Origin: an uncultured Acetatifactor sp.
GTDB lineage: Bacteria; Bacillota; Clostridia; Lachnospirales; Lachnospiraceae
Assembly (NCBI GenBank): GCA_910589035.1
Contig: CAJUSI010000070.1
Location: 12,518-76,517 of the forward strand
DNA length: 64,000 bases
Direction: 5' to 3'
In this document: piece by piece, positions 32,785 through 42,074 of the stretch
How the letters are laid out: each line of letters begins with the position of its first letter
How positions within the stretch are numbered: position 1 is the stretch's first letter
The notes under the pieces: generated by a model
What the model was told of the DNA's origin: nothing
The model's input: only the letters and a program-made list of their open reading frames with translations
The model's database searches: none
Program-made: the position numbers and the translations under genes

Positions 32785-33891
32785 ATGGCAGGTTCTACTT
32801 TCGGCACTATTTTCAGAATCACCACATGGGGGGAATCCCATGGGAAAGCCCTGGGGGTGGTGATAGACGGCTGCCCGGCGGGGCTGGAGCTGGCAGAGTC
32901 CGATATCCAGCGTTATCTGGACAGGAGAAAGCCCGGCGCAAGCAGCATTGCTACCCAGCGAAGGGAGGCGGACCAGGTGGAAATCCTCTCCGGCGTGTTC
33001 GAGGGAAGGACTACCGGGACTCCCATATCGCTTCTTGTGCGCAATACCTCCCAGAATTCCGGAGATTACAGCGAGATTGCCTCCTACTACCGGCCGGGCC
33101 ATGCGGATTATACCTATGATCAGAAATACGGCTTTAGGGATTACCGGGGAGGGGGACGTTCTTCCGGAAGGGAGACCATAGGGAGAGTGGCGGCGGGAGC
33201 CGTGGCCTGCAGGGTATTAGCATGCCTTGGCATCAATCTGTGCGCCTATACACGCTCCATCGGCCCCATAGAGGCGGATATGGAGCATTTTGACAGAGAC
33301 ATGATTTTAAAGGTGCCCACGGCCATGCCGGATGCGAAAGCCGATGCCGCCGCCGTGAAGTATCTGGAGGAGGCAAAGGAAAATCTGGATTCCGTGGGCG
33401 GCTGCATGGAATGCATTATAGAAGGACTTCCCGCAGGATTGGGCGATCCTGTTTTTGAGAAGCTGGATGCGAATCTGGCAAAGGCAGTCATGTCCATAGG
33501 GGCGGTGAAGGCGGTGGAAATCGGGGACGGGCATCAGGTATCGGGCCGCTTAGGAAGCGAGAACAATGACGCCTTTCTCATAAAAGACGGAAAAACAGGA
33601 AAAGCGACAAATCATGCAGGCGGCATTCTGGGAGGAATCAGTGACGGGGATGCCATCCTGATAAGGGCCCATGTCAAGCCGACACCGTCTATTTTCCGGT
33701 CTCAGCGGACGGTCAATCGGGCCGGCGAGGAGATTACGGCCAGGATCAAAGGCCGGCATGACCCCGTTATTGTGCCCAGGGCCGTGGTTGTCATGGAGAG
33801 TATGGCGGCAATGACAGTATTGGACGCCCTGCTGTTGAATATGTCTGCAAGGATGGATTCCGTTGCGGATTTTTATAAGACGAAACGATGA
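32785..33891 (+). CDS. aroC: Chorismate synthase
   Basis: AroC converts 5-enolpyruvylshikimate-3-phosphate to chorismate using reduced FMN, the last step of the shared aromatic pathway. The 368-residue protein has the family signatures GESHGKALGVVIDGCPAG near the start, GHADYTYDQKYGFRDYRGGGRSSGRET, and KGRHDPVIVPRAVVVMESM near the end. ATG 32785 follows AGAGAGGAG; the frame is open upstream to 32656 but this runs through the degenerate repeats and is not conserved-looking. No other aro genes are in the window. Confidence 0.94.
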   Translation: MAGSTFGTIFRITTWGESHGKALGVVIDGCPAGLELAESDIQRYLDRRKPGASSIATQRREADQVEILSGVFEGRTTGTPISLLVRNTSQNSGDYSEIASYYRPGHADYTYDQKYGFRDYRGGGRSSGRETIGRVAAGAVACRVLACLGINLCAYTRSIGPIEADMEHFDRDMILKVPTAMPDAKADAAAVKYLEEAKENLDSVGGCMECIIEGLPAGLGDPVFEKLDANLAKAVMSIGAVKAVEIGDGHQVSGRLGSENNDAFLIKDGKTGKATNHAGGILGGISDGDAILIRAHVKPTPSIFRSQRTVNRAGEEITARIKGRHDPVIVPRAVVVMESMAAMTVLDALLLNMSARMDSVADFYKTKR

Positions 33892-33967
33892 ATATTTTAA
33901 AGGTACCGCCGCATGATAAGGCAGGAAAGAACAGAAAGCATTATATAACAAAGCAAGGGAGACGGGA

Positions 33968-35098
33968 ATGTACCGTATAATAAAACAAGAGGGAAGGGCC
34001 AAGAGAGCGGAGCTTGAGACGGTTCACGGCACAATTCAGACGCCTGTATTCATGAACGTAGGCACGGCGGCGGCCATCAAGGGGGCGGTGGCCTCTTCCG
34101 ATCTGGAGCAGATTAAGACGCAGGTGGAGCTTTCCAATACCTATCATCTGCATGTCCGGCCCGGTGACAGGATTGTGAAACAGCTGGGAGGACTCCATAA
34201 ATTCATGTCCTGGGACAAGCCCATCCTCACGGATTCCGGCGGGTTTCAGGTGTTTTCTCTGGCAGGGCTGCGCAAAATAAAGGAAGAGGGAGTTTATTTT
34301 AATTCACATATTGACGGACGCAAAATATTCATGGGCCCGGAGGAGAGCATGCAGATTCAGTCGAACCTGGCCTCCACCATCGCCATGGCCTTCGACGAGT
34401 GCGCTCCCAGCAAGGCGGACAGAAGCTATGTGCAGGCATCCGTTGACCGCACGGCCAGATGGCTGGAGCGCTGTAAAAAGGAGATGGACAGACTGAACGG
34501 TCTGGAGGACACCATCAATCCCCGGCAGCTTTTGTTCGGCATCAATCAGGGCGCCGTGTACCCGGATATCAGAATCGAGCATGCCGAAAGGATTTCACAG
34601 TTGGAGCTGGACGGCTATGCTGTGGGGGGACTTGCGGTGGGGGAAACCCATGAGGAGATGTACTATATTCTGGATGAGGTGGTTCCGCATCTTCCTAAGG
34701 ATAAGCCTACCTATTTGATGGGAGTGGGAACGCCCGCAAACATTCTGGAGGGTGTGGAGCGGGGAGTGGACTTTTTTGACTGCGTATATCCCACCAGGAA
34801 CGGAAGGCATGGGCATCTGTATACCAACCATGGCAAGATAAACCTTTTCAACGCAAGATATGAGCTGGATGATTCGCCCATTGAGGAGGGATGCGGCTGC
34901 CCTGCCTGCAGGCGGTATTCCAGAGCATATATCAGGCATCTGCTGAAGGCAAAGGAAATGCTGGGCATGCGTTTATGTGTGCTCCACAATCTGTATTTTT
35001 ACAATACCATGATGGAAGAGATCAGAAATGCGCTTGAGGAAGGCAGGTTTTCGGAGTACAAAAGGCAAAAAATGGAGGGAATGGCGTCTGATACTTGA
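33968..35098 (+). CDS. tgt: Queuine tRNA-ribosyltransferase (bacterial Tgt)
   Basis: Tgt exchanges guanine-34 of GUN-anticodon tRNAs for the queuosine precursor preQ1. The 376-residue TIM-barrel enzyme has the start YRIIKQEGRAKRAELETVHG, nucleophile region LTDSGGFQVFSL, substrate-binding GGLAVGE, catalytic Asp in DFFDCVYPTRNGRHG, and the zinc site CGCPACRRYSRAYIRHL...H. RBS AAGGGAGACGGGA precedes ATG 33968. It is followed by yajC, a conserved neighbour in many bacteria. Confidence 0.94.
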   Translation: MYRIIKQEGRAKRAELETVHGTIQTPVFMNVGTAAAIKGAVASSDLEQIKTQVELSNTYHLHVRPGDRIVKQLGGLHKFMSWDKPILTDSGGFQVFSLAGLRKIKEEGVYFNSHIDGRKIFMGPEESMQIQSNLASTIAMAFDECAPSKADRSYVQASVDRTARWLERCKKEMDRLNGLEDTINPRQLLFGINQGAVYPDIRIEHAERISQLELDGYAVGGLAVGETHEEMYYILDEVVPHLPKDKPTYLMGVGTPANILEGVERGVDFFDCVYPTRNGRHGHLYTNHGKINLFNARYELDDSPIEEGCGCPACRRYSRAYIRHLLKAKEMLGMRLCVLHNLYFYNTMMEEIRNALEEGRFSEYKRQKMEGMASDT

Positions 35099-35244
35099 CC
35101 AATGCGCTTTTTTTGTGTATTATGTACTGTAAAAGTCCGGAATTCTGTCTGTGGAGAACGGGCGGTCCGATAGAAAGGCCGATTAGAACGGTCCGGGATT
35201 TTTAATTTAAATTGACAGACGTTTGACGTCGGAATGGAGGAAAC

Positions 35245-35577
35245 ATGGGAATTTTACTGGCAGAGGGGGGAGATGCTGCGGCAGCGGCGACAGGAGGCGG
35301 AATGAATCTGCTGACCGTGATACTTATGTATGCCGTAGTCATCGGCGCAATGTGGTTCTTTCTGATGCGGCCCCAGAGTAAGGAGAAGAAGAGAGTGGCA
35401 TCAATGCTTTCTACTCTTGAGGTCGGGGATTGCGTCCTGACGACTTCCGGTTTTTACGGGATTGTGATCGATATCAGGGATGACATGGTTATCGTGGAAT
35501 TCGGCAGCAATAAGAACTGCCGTATCCCCATGGAGAAGGCAGCCATCAGCCGTGTGGAGAAGGCCGGGGAAAATTGA
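35245..35577 (+). CDS. yajC: Preprotein translocase subunit YajC
   Basis: The 110-residue accessory subunit of the SecDF-YajC complex has one membrane helix (LLTVILMYAVVIGAMWFFL, ~21-39). It is followed by the family motif MRPQSKEKKR and a small soluble domain (LEVGDCVLTTSGFYGIVIDI). An alanine/glycine-rich leader precedes the helix. ATG 35245 has GGAGGAA upstream. SecD/SecF are not in the window. A terminator follows at 35644-35683. Confidence 0.92.
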   Translation: MGILLAEGGDAAAAATGGGMNLLTVILMYAVVIGAMWFFLMRPQSKEKKRVASMLSTLEVGDCVLTTSGFYGIVIDIRDDMVIVEFGSNKNCRIPMEKAAISRVEKAGEN

Positions 35578-35913
35578 GCGGCAGGGAATCGGAAGCCCAT
35601 GGCATTTTGGGGAAAAGCAGGATATAGGGAAAGAAGAACAGGGCTAAATCGGCTGAGAAGACCGGTTTAGTCTCTTTGTTTTCATGGAGATTTTATCCCG
35701 GTTTTACGGTATCCTTGATTCTTTATAATATTTTGTTGATATTTGTTTCTGAATCAGTTATTATAATAAGAAATGCTTTTGCGCGGTAACGCGGCAAACG
35801 AAGAATGTGGGAGATGCTGTATTCATGTCATAACAGCCCGCAGCCTGGCAATATGCAGGGAACTGCAGTGGAGAGCAGAAGCAAATATAAGGAAGAGAAA
35901 GGAAAGCAGGCAG
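35578..35913. other. Intergenic region and leader of leuB-ilvD-ilvB
   Basis: The 336-bp gap contains the yajC terminator, then an AT-rich promoter area (TTGATA 35736-35741, TATAAT 35762-35767, 20-base spacing, so weak). A ~145-nt leader follows, starting with a GC-rich hairpin (TTTGCGCG/CGCGGCAAA, 35778-35800). I find no T-box consensus. The leader is in frame with leuB from 35773, but the encoded peptide looks non-conserved. Confidence 0.5.
35644..35683 (+). terminator. Terminator after yajC
   Basis: CTAAATCGG (35644-35652) pairs with CCGGTTTAG (35662-35670), followed by TCTCTTTGTTTTC. Confidence 0.85.
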
Positions 35914-37026
35914 ATGGAATTACATATCACATGTATCCCGGGGGACGGCATTGGCCCGGAGATTGTAGCAGAGGCGAAAAAGATTCTGGAGAAGACGGCA
36001 TCCGTCTACGGACATATTATGATTTTCGAAGATATCCTGATGGGAGGAGCCTCTATCGACGTGCATGGGGTTCCCCTGACGGAGGAAGCCGTTGCAAAGG
36101 CAAAGGCTGCGGATGCGGTGCTGATGGGTTCCATCGGCGGTGACACCACCACATCTCCCTGGTATAAGCTTCCGCCCAATCTGCGGCCGGAGGCAGGGCT
36201 TTTGGGGATCAGAAAGGCGCTGAACTTATTTGCGAATCTGCGGCCTGCGGTACTCTACGACGAGCTGGCGGCAGCCTGCCCCCTGAAGGAGGAAATCAGC
36301 CGGGCGGGATTCGATATGCTGATCATGCGGGAACTTACCGGCGGATTGTATTTCGGAGAACGAAAAACCGTTGAGGAAAACGGAGTGCGCAAGGCCATCG
36401 ACACCCTGACATACGATGAGAACGAAATCCGCCGCATTGCCGTCAAGGGCTTTGACATTGCAAGGAAGCGCCGGAAGAAGGTCACCAGCGTGGACAAGGC
36501 CAATGTGCTGGATTCCTCCCGGCTCTGGAGAAAGGTTGTGGAGGAAGTTGCGAAGGATTACCCGGAGGTGAAGCTGGAGCATATGCTGGTGGATAACTGC
36601 GCCATGCAGCTGGTGAAGGATCCTGCACAGTTCGACGTCATCCTGACAGAGAATATGTTCGGCGACATCCTGTCCGATGAAGCAAGCATGGTAACCGGTT
36701 CCATTGGGATGCTTGCAAGCGCCAGCCTAAACGACAGCAAATTCGGCCTTTACGAGCCCAGCCACGGCTCCGCGCCGGATATTGCAGGGAAAGACATCGC
36801 AAACCCCATCGCCACGGTGCTCAGTGCCGCCATGATGCTGCGTTACAGCTTTGACCTGGATAAAGAGGCCGATGCCATAGAAGCCGCGGTAAAGCAGGTG
36901 CTGAAGGACGGATACCGTACCGGAGATATCTACTCTGAGGGCTGCGAGAAGGTGGGCTGCAGCAGGATGGGGGATCTGCTGGCGGAGCGCATAGAACTCC
37001 GGTGTGAAGGGAATGTCTCTGGATGA
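35914..37026 (+). CDS. leuB: 3-isopropylmalate dehydrogenase
   Basis: LeuB oxidises 3-isopropylmalate to 2-oxoisocaproate with NAD+ in leucine synthesis. The 370-residue enzyme has CIPGDGIGPEIVAEA, the substrate loop LLGIRKALNLFANLRPA, the metal-binding region NMFGDILSDEASM and the NAD motif EPSHGSAPDIAGKDIANPIA. ATG 35914 has AGGAAAGCAGG ahead; an upstream in-frame ATG at 35773 lies at the start of the transcript and lacks a ribosome site. It heads a leuB-ilvD-ilvB operon; leuA, leuC, leuD and ilvC are not in the window. Confidence 0.94.
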   Translation: MELHITCIPGDGIGPEIVAEAKKILEKTASVYGHIMIFEDILMGGASIDVHGVPLTEEAVAKAKAADAVLMGSIGGDTTTSPWYKLPPNLRPEAGLLGIRKALNLFANLRPAVLYDELAAACPLKEEISRAGFDMLIMRELTGGLYFGERKTVEENGVRKAIDTLTYDENEIRRIAVKGFDIARKRRKKVTSVDKANVLDSSRLWRKVVEEVAKDYPEVKLEHMLVDNCAMQLVKDPAQFDVILTENMFGDILSDEASMVTGSIGMLASASLNDSKFGLYEPSHGSAPDIAGKDIANPIATVLSAAMMLRYSFDLDKEADAIEAAVKQVLKDGYRTGDIYSEGCEKVGCSRMGDLLAERIELRCEGNVSG

Positions 37027-37071
37027 CGGGAAAACGTATATGCCATTATATTTCAGAAAGGTGAGAAAAAG

Positions 37072-38751
37072 ATGAGAAGTGATTCGGTAAAGACGGGCAC
37101 CGCCCAAGCGCCCCACAGAAGCTTATTCAACGCGTTAGGCTACACGGAGGAGGAGCGGAGACGCCCTTTGATTGGAATCGTCTGTTCCTACAATGAGATC
37201 GTCCCCGGCCATATGAACCTGGACAAGATTGCGGAGGCCGTGAAGATGGGCGTGGCCATGGCAGGCGGCACCCCTATCATGTTCCCGGCCATCGCGGTGT
37301 GCGACGGTATCGCCATGGGGCATGTGGGCATGAAATATTCCCTGGTGACCAGGGACCTGATTGCCGACAGCACGGAGTGCATGGCCCTGGCCCACGGCTT
37401 CGACGGCCTGGTGTGCATTCCCAACTGTGACAAGAACGTGCCCGGACTGCTGATGGCGGCGGCCCGCGTGAATATCCCCACCATCTTCGTGTCCGGCGGT
37501 CCCATGATGGCAGGGCGCATCCACGGACAGAAGAAGAGCCTGTCCTCCATGTTCGAGGCGGTGGGCAGCGTGGCGGCGGGAACCATGACCATGGAGGAGC
37601 TGTGCGAGTATGAGGAGAAGGTCTGCCCTACCTGCGGCTCCTGCTCCGGCATGTACACCGCCAATTCCATGAACTGTCTGACGGAGGCCATCGGTATGGG
37701 CCTGCGGGGGAACGGCACGGTGCCGGCGGTCTATTCCGAGCGTATCCGCCTGGCAAAGCATGCCGGCATGAAGATTATGGAGCTGGTGGAAAAGGATATC
37801 AAGCCCCGTGATATTATGACCGAAAAAGCGTTCATAAATGCTCTTACCGTGGATATGGCTCTGGGATGCTCCACCAATTCCATGCTCCATCTGCCCGCCA
37901 TTGCCAATGAGGCTGGTGTGGATTTGAACCTGGATATAGCAAATAAATTATCGGCAAAGACCCCCAACCTGTGCCATCTGGCTCCCGCTGGCCCTACTTA
38001 CATGGAAGACCTGAACGAGGCGGGCGGTGTCTATGCGGTGATGAATGAGCTGACGAAGAAGGAGCTCCTGAATCTGGACTGCATGACGGTGAACGGCACC
38101 ACCATCGGAGAAAATATCAAAAGCTGCCGCAATCTCAATCCGGAGGTCATCCGTCCCGTGGAGAATCCCTACTCCGAGACCGGCGGCATCGCCATCTTAA
38201 AGGGAAATCTTGCGCCCGACAGCGGCGTAGTGAAGCGCTCCGCCGTGGTGCCTGAAATGCTGGTGCACCAGGGCCCTGCCAGGGTATTTGACTGTGAAGA
38301 GGATGCCATCGATGCCATCAAGGGCGGTAAAATCATGGCAGGGGACGTGGTGGTCATCCGCTACGAAGGCCCCAAGGGCGGCCCCGGCATGCGGGAGATG
38401 CTCAATCCCACCTCCGCCATCGCGGGCATGGGACTTGGCTCCTCCGTTGCCCTGATTACCGACGGACGCTTTTCCGGCGCTTCCAGAGGCGCTTCCATTG
38501 GGCATGTATCCCCGGAGGCGGCAGTGGGCGGCCCCATCGCACTGGTGGAGGAAGGAGATATCATCAGCATCAACATTCAGGAGAACAGGCTGGATGTACT
38601 GGTTTCCGATGAAATCCTGGCGCAGAGACGTGCGAACTGGCAGCCCAGGGAGCCCAAAGTCACCACAGGATATCTCACCAGATACCGGGAGCTGGTCACC
38701 AGCGGAAACCGGGGCGCCGTGCTGGAGCTTCCCAAGAAGCAGACACAATAA
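37072..38751 (+). CDS. ilvD: Dihydroxy-acid dehydratase
   Basis: IlvD dehydrates 2,3-dihydroxy acids to the 2-oxo acids of valine and isoleucine. The 559-residue Fe-S enzyme carries conserved cysteines in CIPNCDKNVPGLL and CPTCGSCSGMYTANSMN. Family motifs include FVSGGPMMAGR and ITDGRFSGASRGASIGHVSPEA. RBS AAAGGTGAG precedes ATG 37072, 45 bases after leuB. The protein is complete. Codons are strongly C-ending in the central part, consistent with high expression. Confidence 0.95.
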   Translation: MRSDSVKTGTAQAPHRSLFNALGYTEEERRRPLIGIVCSYNEIVPGHMNLDKIAEAVKMGVAMAGGTPIMFPAIAVCDGIAMGHVGMKYSLVTRDLIADSTECMALAHGFDGLVCIPNCDKNVPGLLMAAARVNIPTIFVSGGPMMAGRIHGQKKSLSSMFEAVGSVAAGTMTMEELCEYEEKVCPTCGSCSGMYTANSMNCLTEAIGMGLRGNGTVPAVYSERIRLAKHAGMKIMELVEKDIKPRDIMTEKAFINALTVDMALGCSTNSMLHLPAIANEAGVDLNLDIANKLSAKTPNLCHLAPAGPTYMEDLNEAGGVYAVMNELTKKELLNLDCMTVNGTTIGENIKSCRNLNPEVIRPVENPYSETGGIAILKGNLAPDSGVVKRSAVVPEMLVHQGPARVFDCEEDAIDAIKGGKIMAGDVVVIRYEGPKGGPGMREMLNPTSAIAGMGLGSSVALITDGRFSGASRGASIGHVSPEAAVGGPIALVEEGDIISINIQENRLDVLVSDEILAQRRANWQPREPKVTTGYLTRYRELVTSGNRGAVLELPKKQTQ

Positions 38752-38898
38752 GGAAAGTTATTTCAAAAGGACAGAGTGCAGAAAATTGCCCGGGAGTCTG
38801 GGCTTCTGTAGTTGTGTGAGACAGAAAAACGCCGGTCGGAGGATTTCCCGGACAAAACGGGACAGGGGATGGGCCGGCATAAAACGGAGGATGATATT

Positions 38899-40575
38899 AT
38901 GCAGTTAAACGGGTCGGAGATCGTTGTAGAATGTTTAAAGGAGCAGGGAGTGGATACCGTATTCGGCTATCCAGGAGGCTCTATCCTGAATATTTACGAC
39001 GCCCTCTACAAGCACAGCGACGAGATCAGGCATATTCTGACGTCCCATGAACAGGGCGCGGCCCATGCCGCTGACGGATATGCCAGGGCTACCGGGAAGG
39101 TAGGCGTATGCATGGCTACCAGCGGTCCCGGCGCCACCAACCTTGTGACGGGTATCGCCACGGCATTTATGGATTCCGTTCCCATGGTGGCGATCACCGC
39201 CAACGTGACCTTGCCCATGCTGGGCAAGGACAGCTTTCAGGAGGTGGATATTGCCGGCGTGACCATGCCCATCACAAAGCACGGCTATATTGTAAAAAAT
39301 GTTGCGGAGCTGGCAGATACCATACGCAGAGCCTTCGCCATTGCAAGGAGCGGAAGGCCCGGTCCGGTTCTGGTGGATATCACCAAGGATGTGACGGCGG
39401 CTGTCTGTGAATATATCCCCATGCCCGTTGAAGAGGTAAAGCCTGTATTTTCCTGTACGGAGGAGGAGCTGGAGCAGGCGGTGAAATATATCGAGGCTGC
39501 GGACAGACCCTATATTTACCTGGGAGGCGGTGCAATTCTGTCGGATGCATGTGAAGAGGTGGCTGATTTTGCGGAGCGGATCGATGCACCGGTGTGCGAT
39601 ACCCTGATGGGAAAGGGCGGCTTCAACGGCAGGAGCGAGCGCTATACCGGTATGATCGGAATGCACGGCACCAAGGCGTCCAATCTCGGCGTCAGCAAAT
39701 GCGATCTGCTGATTGCCCTGGGAGCGAGATTTTCTGATCGTGTCATCGGCAATCCCCGGAAGTTTGCCGAGAATGCCAGAATTATCCATATCGACATCGA
39801 TGCGGCGGAAATCAATAAGAATATACGTGTGGACGCAGGGCTGGTGGGCGATTTAAAGCTCATACTCAGGGAACTGCTCAAAAGGCTGTCCAGGCAGGAG
39901 CATGGACAATGGATGAAAGAAATTGACGAACTGAAGGAAAAGTACCCCCTGCGGTATGACAAGACACGACTGTCCTGCCCCTATGTGATGGAGACCATTG
40001 ACAAGGTGACGGAGGGCGAGGCACTGATTACAACGGATGTGGGGCAGCATCAGATGTGGGCTGCACAGTATTACCGTTACACAAAGCCGCGTACTTTCCT
40101 GTCCTCAGGCGGACTCGGCACCATGGGATACGGTCTTGGTGCCTGCATCGGTGCACAGATGGGACAGCCTGACAAAATCTGTATTAATATTGCGGGCGAT
40201 GGGTGCTTCCGCATGAACATGAATGAGCTGGCAACGGCAAGCCGTTACAATATTCCCGTTATTCAGGTAGTGATCAACAACCATGTGTTGGGAATGGTGC
40301 GCCAGTGGCAGACACTGTTTTACGGAAAGCGCTATTCCCAGACCGTGCTCAACGACAGCGTGGATTTCTGCAAGGTGGCCGAGGCCCTTGGATGCAGCGC
40401 CATCCGGGTAACCGCGAAGGAGGAGCTGGAGCCTGCCATAAGGAGGGCGATCGATCTGAAGGCGCCGGTGCTGATTGAATGCATTATTCCGGAGGATGAC
40501 AAGGTATTTCCCATGGTTCCCGCAGGGGCTCCCATTGCGGAGGTCTTCGACGGGGAGGATCTGAAGGAGAAATAA
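38899..40575 (+). CDS. ilvB: Acetolactate synthase, large (catalytic) subunit
   Basis: The 558-residue ThDP/FAD enzyme makes acetolactate or acetohydroxybutyrate. It has the catalytic Glu in TSHEQGAAHAADGYARATG, GPGATNLVTGIA, the FAD-domain region and the ThDP motif IAGDGCFRMNMNEL...NN. ATG 38899 has CGGAGG at eight bases; the frame extends upstream to 38812 without a ribosome site. It is 147 bases after ilvD. A regulatory small subunit gene (ilvN/ilvH) does not follow; instead an L,D-transpeptidase gene comes next. Assignment as biosynthetic AHAS rather than catabolic AlsS rests on operon context. Confidence 0.9.
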   Translation: MQLNGSEIVVECLKEQGVDTVFGYPGGSILNIYDALYKHSDEIRHILTSHEQGAAHAADGYARATGKVGVCMATSGPGATNLVTGIATAFMDSVPMVAITANVTLPMLGKDSFQEVDIAGVTMPITKHGYIVKNVAELADTIRRAFAIARSGRPGPVLVDITKDVTAAVCEYIPMPVEEVKPVFSCTEEELEQAVKYIEAADRPYIYLGGGAILSDACEEVADFAERIDAPVCDTLMGKGGFNGRSERYTGMIGMHGTKASNLGVSKCDLLIALGARFSDRVIGNPRKFAENARIIHIDIDAAEINKNIRVDAGLVGDLKLILRELLKRLSRQEHGQWMKEIDELKEKYPLRYDKTRLSCPYVMETIDKVTEGEALITTDVGQHQMWAAQYYRYTKPRTFLSSGGLGTMGYGLGACIGAQMGQPDKICINIAGDGCFRMNMNELATASRYNIPVIQVVINNHVLGMVRQWQTLFYGKRYSQTVLNDSVDFCKVAEALGCSAIRVTAKEELEPAIRRAIDLKAPVLIECIIPEDDKVFPMVPAGAPIAEVFDGEDLKEK

Positions 40576-40618
40576 GAAAGAATCTAAATAAAATTGCAAA
40601 CGGAACTTGGACACACTT

Positions 40619-42040
40619 ATGAAAAAATTATTACGGTTTCTTCTGTTATTTTTATTATGCGGGCTGTTGATAGGGCTTGCCGGGTATCTGGGCTTAAGCA
40701 TGTATTATCGCAATAACTTTTCCGTCAATACATGGATCAACGGAGTCTATTGTACGGGGAAATCTCTGGAGCAGGTGAATAAAGAACTGGTCAGCGCCGA
40801 GAAGGCGGCCGCAGAGCTTTACCTGGTGGCGCCCGATTCTTCCCGTTGGGAAATTGACATTCTGGAGGCGGGAATCCAGCTGGATTACACTGCGGAACTG
40901 AAGAAGTATCTGCAGGGGAACGACGCTTTTTACTGGATGGATCATCTCCGGAAGAATACCTCGGTGGAGCTTACACCGAAATGGACTGTCGCAGACGAGG
41001 AGAAGTTCAGAAGTTATTTGGAACAGATTCCCTTCATTGCACAGGAGCTTGATAAGGAATACGGTGTAAAGCTCCGGCTTTCCGAAGAAGGATATTCTCT
41101 GTGGGACGGTAACTGCCAGAGGCTGAATTTTGACAGGACATATGATTATCTGAGGGAATGCCTGGCCAACGGACAGACCACCGTTTCGCTTGGAGAGGGC
41201 GGCTGCTACGAGGACATCCAGGACAGCAGTGAGGATAAGCGCCAGAGACAGCTATGGCGCAAGATCTGCGATTATGCGGAAGACTGCAGCTGGATCGTAT
41301 ATGACATGGGATCGGAAAAAATTGAATTCACGCCTGCTCTGGTGGCGGGATTCCTGGAAAAGGAAGAAAAGGGAGATGTTCCCGCGCTGGATGAGAAGGG
41401 AGAGTTGATCATAAGTGAAGAAAAGGTATATCAATGGGTGGATGAGCTTGCCCTGGCATACGATACCTACGGTATGGAGAGAGAGTTCCTCTCCACCAGG
41501 GGAGATGTGGTCAAGGTGAAATACTGCACCTATGGAACAAGGCTGAATGCGCAGAAGGAGAAGGAGTATCTCTGGAAGGTGCTTCATGAAAAGCCGCAGG
41601 AGGCTGAGGAGGGCCCCCATATTCCGGATTACACCAGGGAGGCCTACGCAAGGGGGCTGGATGATCTGGGAGGCACCTATATCGAAATCGATCTGACAGA
41701 GCAGAGAATGTATTATTATGAGGATCACGAGCTCATACTGGAGACGGATGTGGTGACCGGAAATTTAAGCTGGCGGCTGGGGACTCCCGAAGGAATCTAT
41801 TATCTCTACGGGAAACAGCGGAACCGGGTGCTGATGGGAGGAGATGTCCCCGCCTTTGTAAAATACTGGATGCCCATAAACGGGGGAATCGGTATCCATG
41901 ATGCCAGCTGGCGGTCCTCCTTCGGCGGTGAGATTTATAAGACAAACGGCTCCCACGGCTGCATCAATACGCCCACGGATATCGTATCGCAGCTCTATGA
42001 GATGGCCGAGGTGGGCGTGCCGGCAGTAGTGTTTTATTAA
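40619..42040 (+). CDS. L,D-transpeptidase with peptidoglycan-binding domain
   Basis: The ~473-residue membrane-anchored cell-wall enzyme has an N-terminal helix (residues ~3-25, LLRFLLLFLLCGLLIGLAGYL). A long extracellular region of the YkuD-associated peptidoglycan-binding type follows, and then the C-terminal YkuD domain. Its catalytic motif is GIGIHDASWRSSFGG followed by GSHGCINTP, with Cys as nucleophile. It forms or exchanges 3-3 crosslinks in peptidoglycan. ATG 40619 is preferred; TTG 40607 in the same frame is possible, and neither has a strong ribosome site, so translation may be weak. It lies 43 bases after ilvB on the same strand. Confidence 0.88.
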   Translation: MKKLLRFLLLFLLCGLLIGLAGYLGLSMYYRNNFSVNTWINGVYCTGKSLEQVNKELVSAEKAAAELYLVAPDSSRWEIDILEAGIQLDYTAELKKYLQGNDAFYWMDHLRKNTSVELTPKWTVADEEKFRSYLEQIPFIAQELDKEYGVKLRLSEEGYSLWDGNCQRLNFDRTYDYLRECLANGQTTVSLGEGGCYEDIQDSSEDKRQRQLWRKICDYAEDCSWIVYDMGSEKIEFTPALVAGFLEKEEKGDVPALDEKGELIISEEKVYQWVDELALAYDTYGMEREFLSTRGDVVKVKYCTYGTRLNAQKEKEYLWKVLHEKPQEAEEGPHIPDYTREAYARGLDDLGGTYIEIDLTEQRMYYYEDHELILETDVVTGNLSWRLGTPEGIYYLYGKQRNRVLMGGDVPAFVKYWMPINGGIGIHDASWRSSFGGEIYKTNGSHGCINTPTDIVSQLYEMAEVGVPAVVFY

Positions 42041-42074
42041 GAAATTCTGCATACATTGAATTATGAGGAGGAAT

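Noticed and set aside
35671..35913. T-box or leader-peptide attenuator for leuB-ilvD-ilvB
   Set aside because: No T-box consensus, no Leu/Val/Ile-rich leader peptide and no terminator before leuB; only a small GC-rich hairpin is seen.
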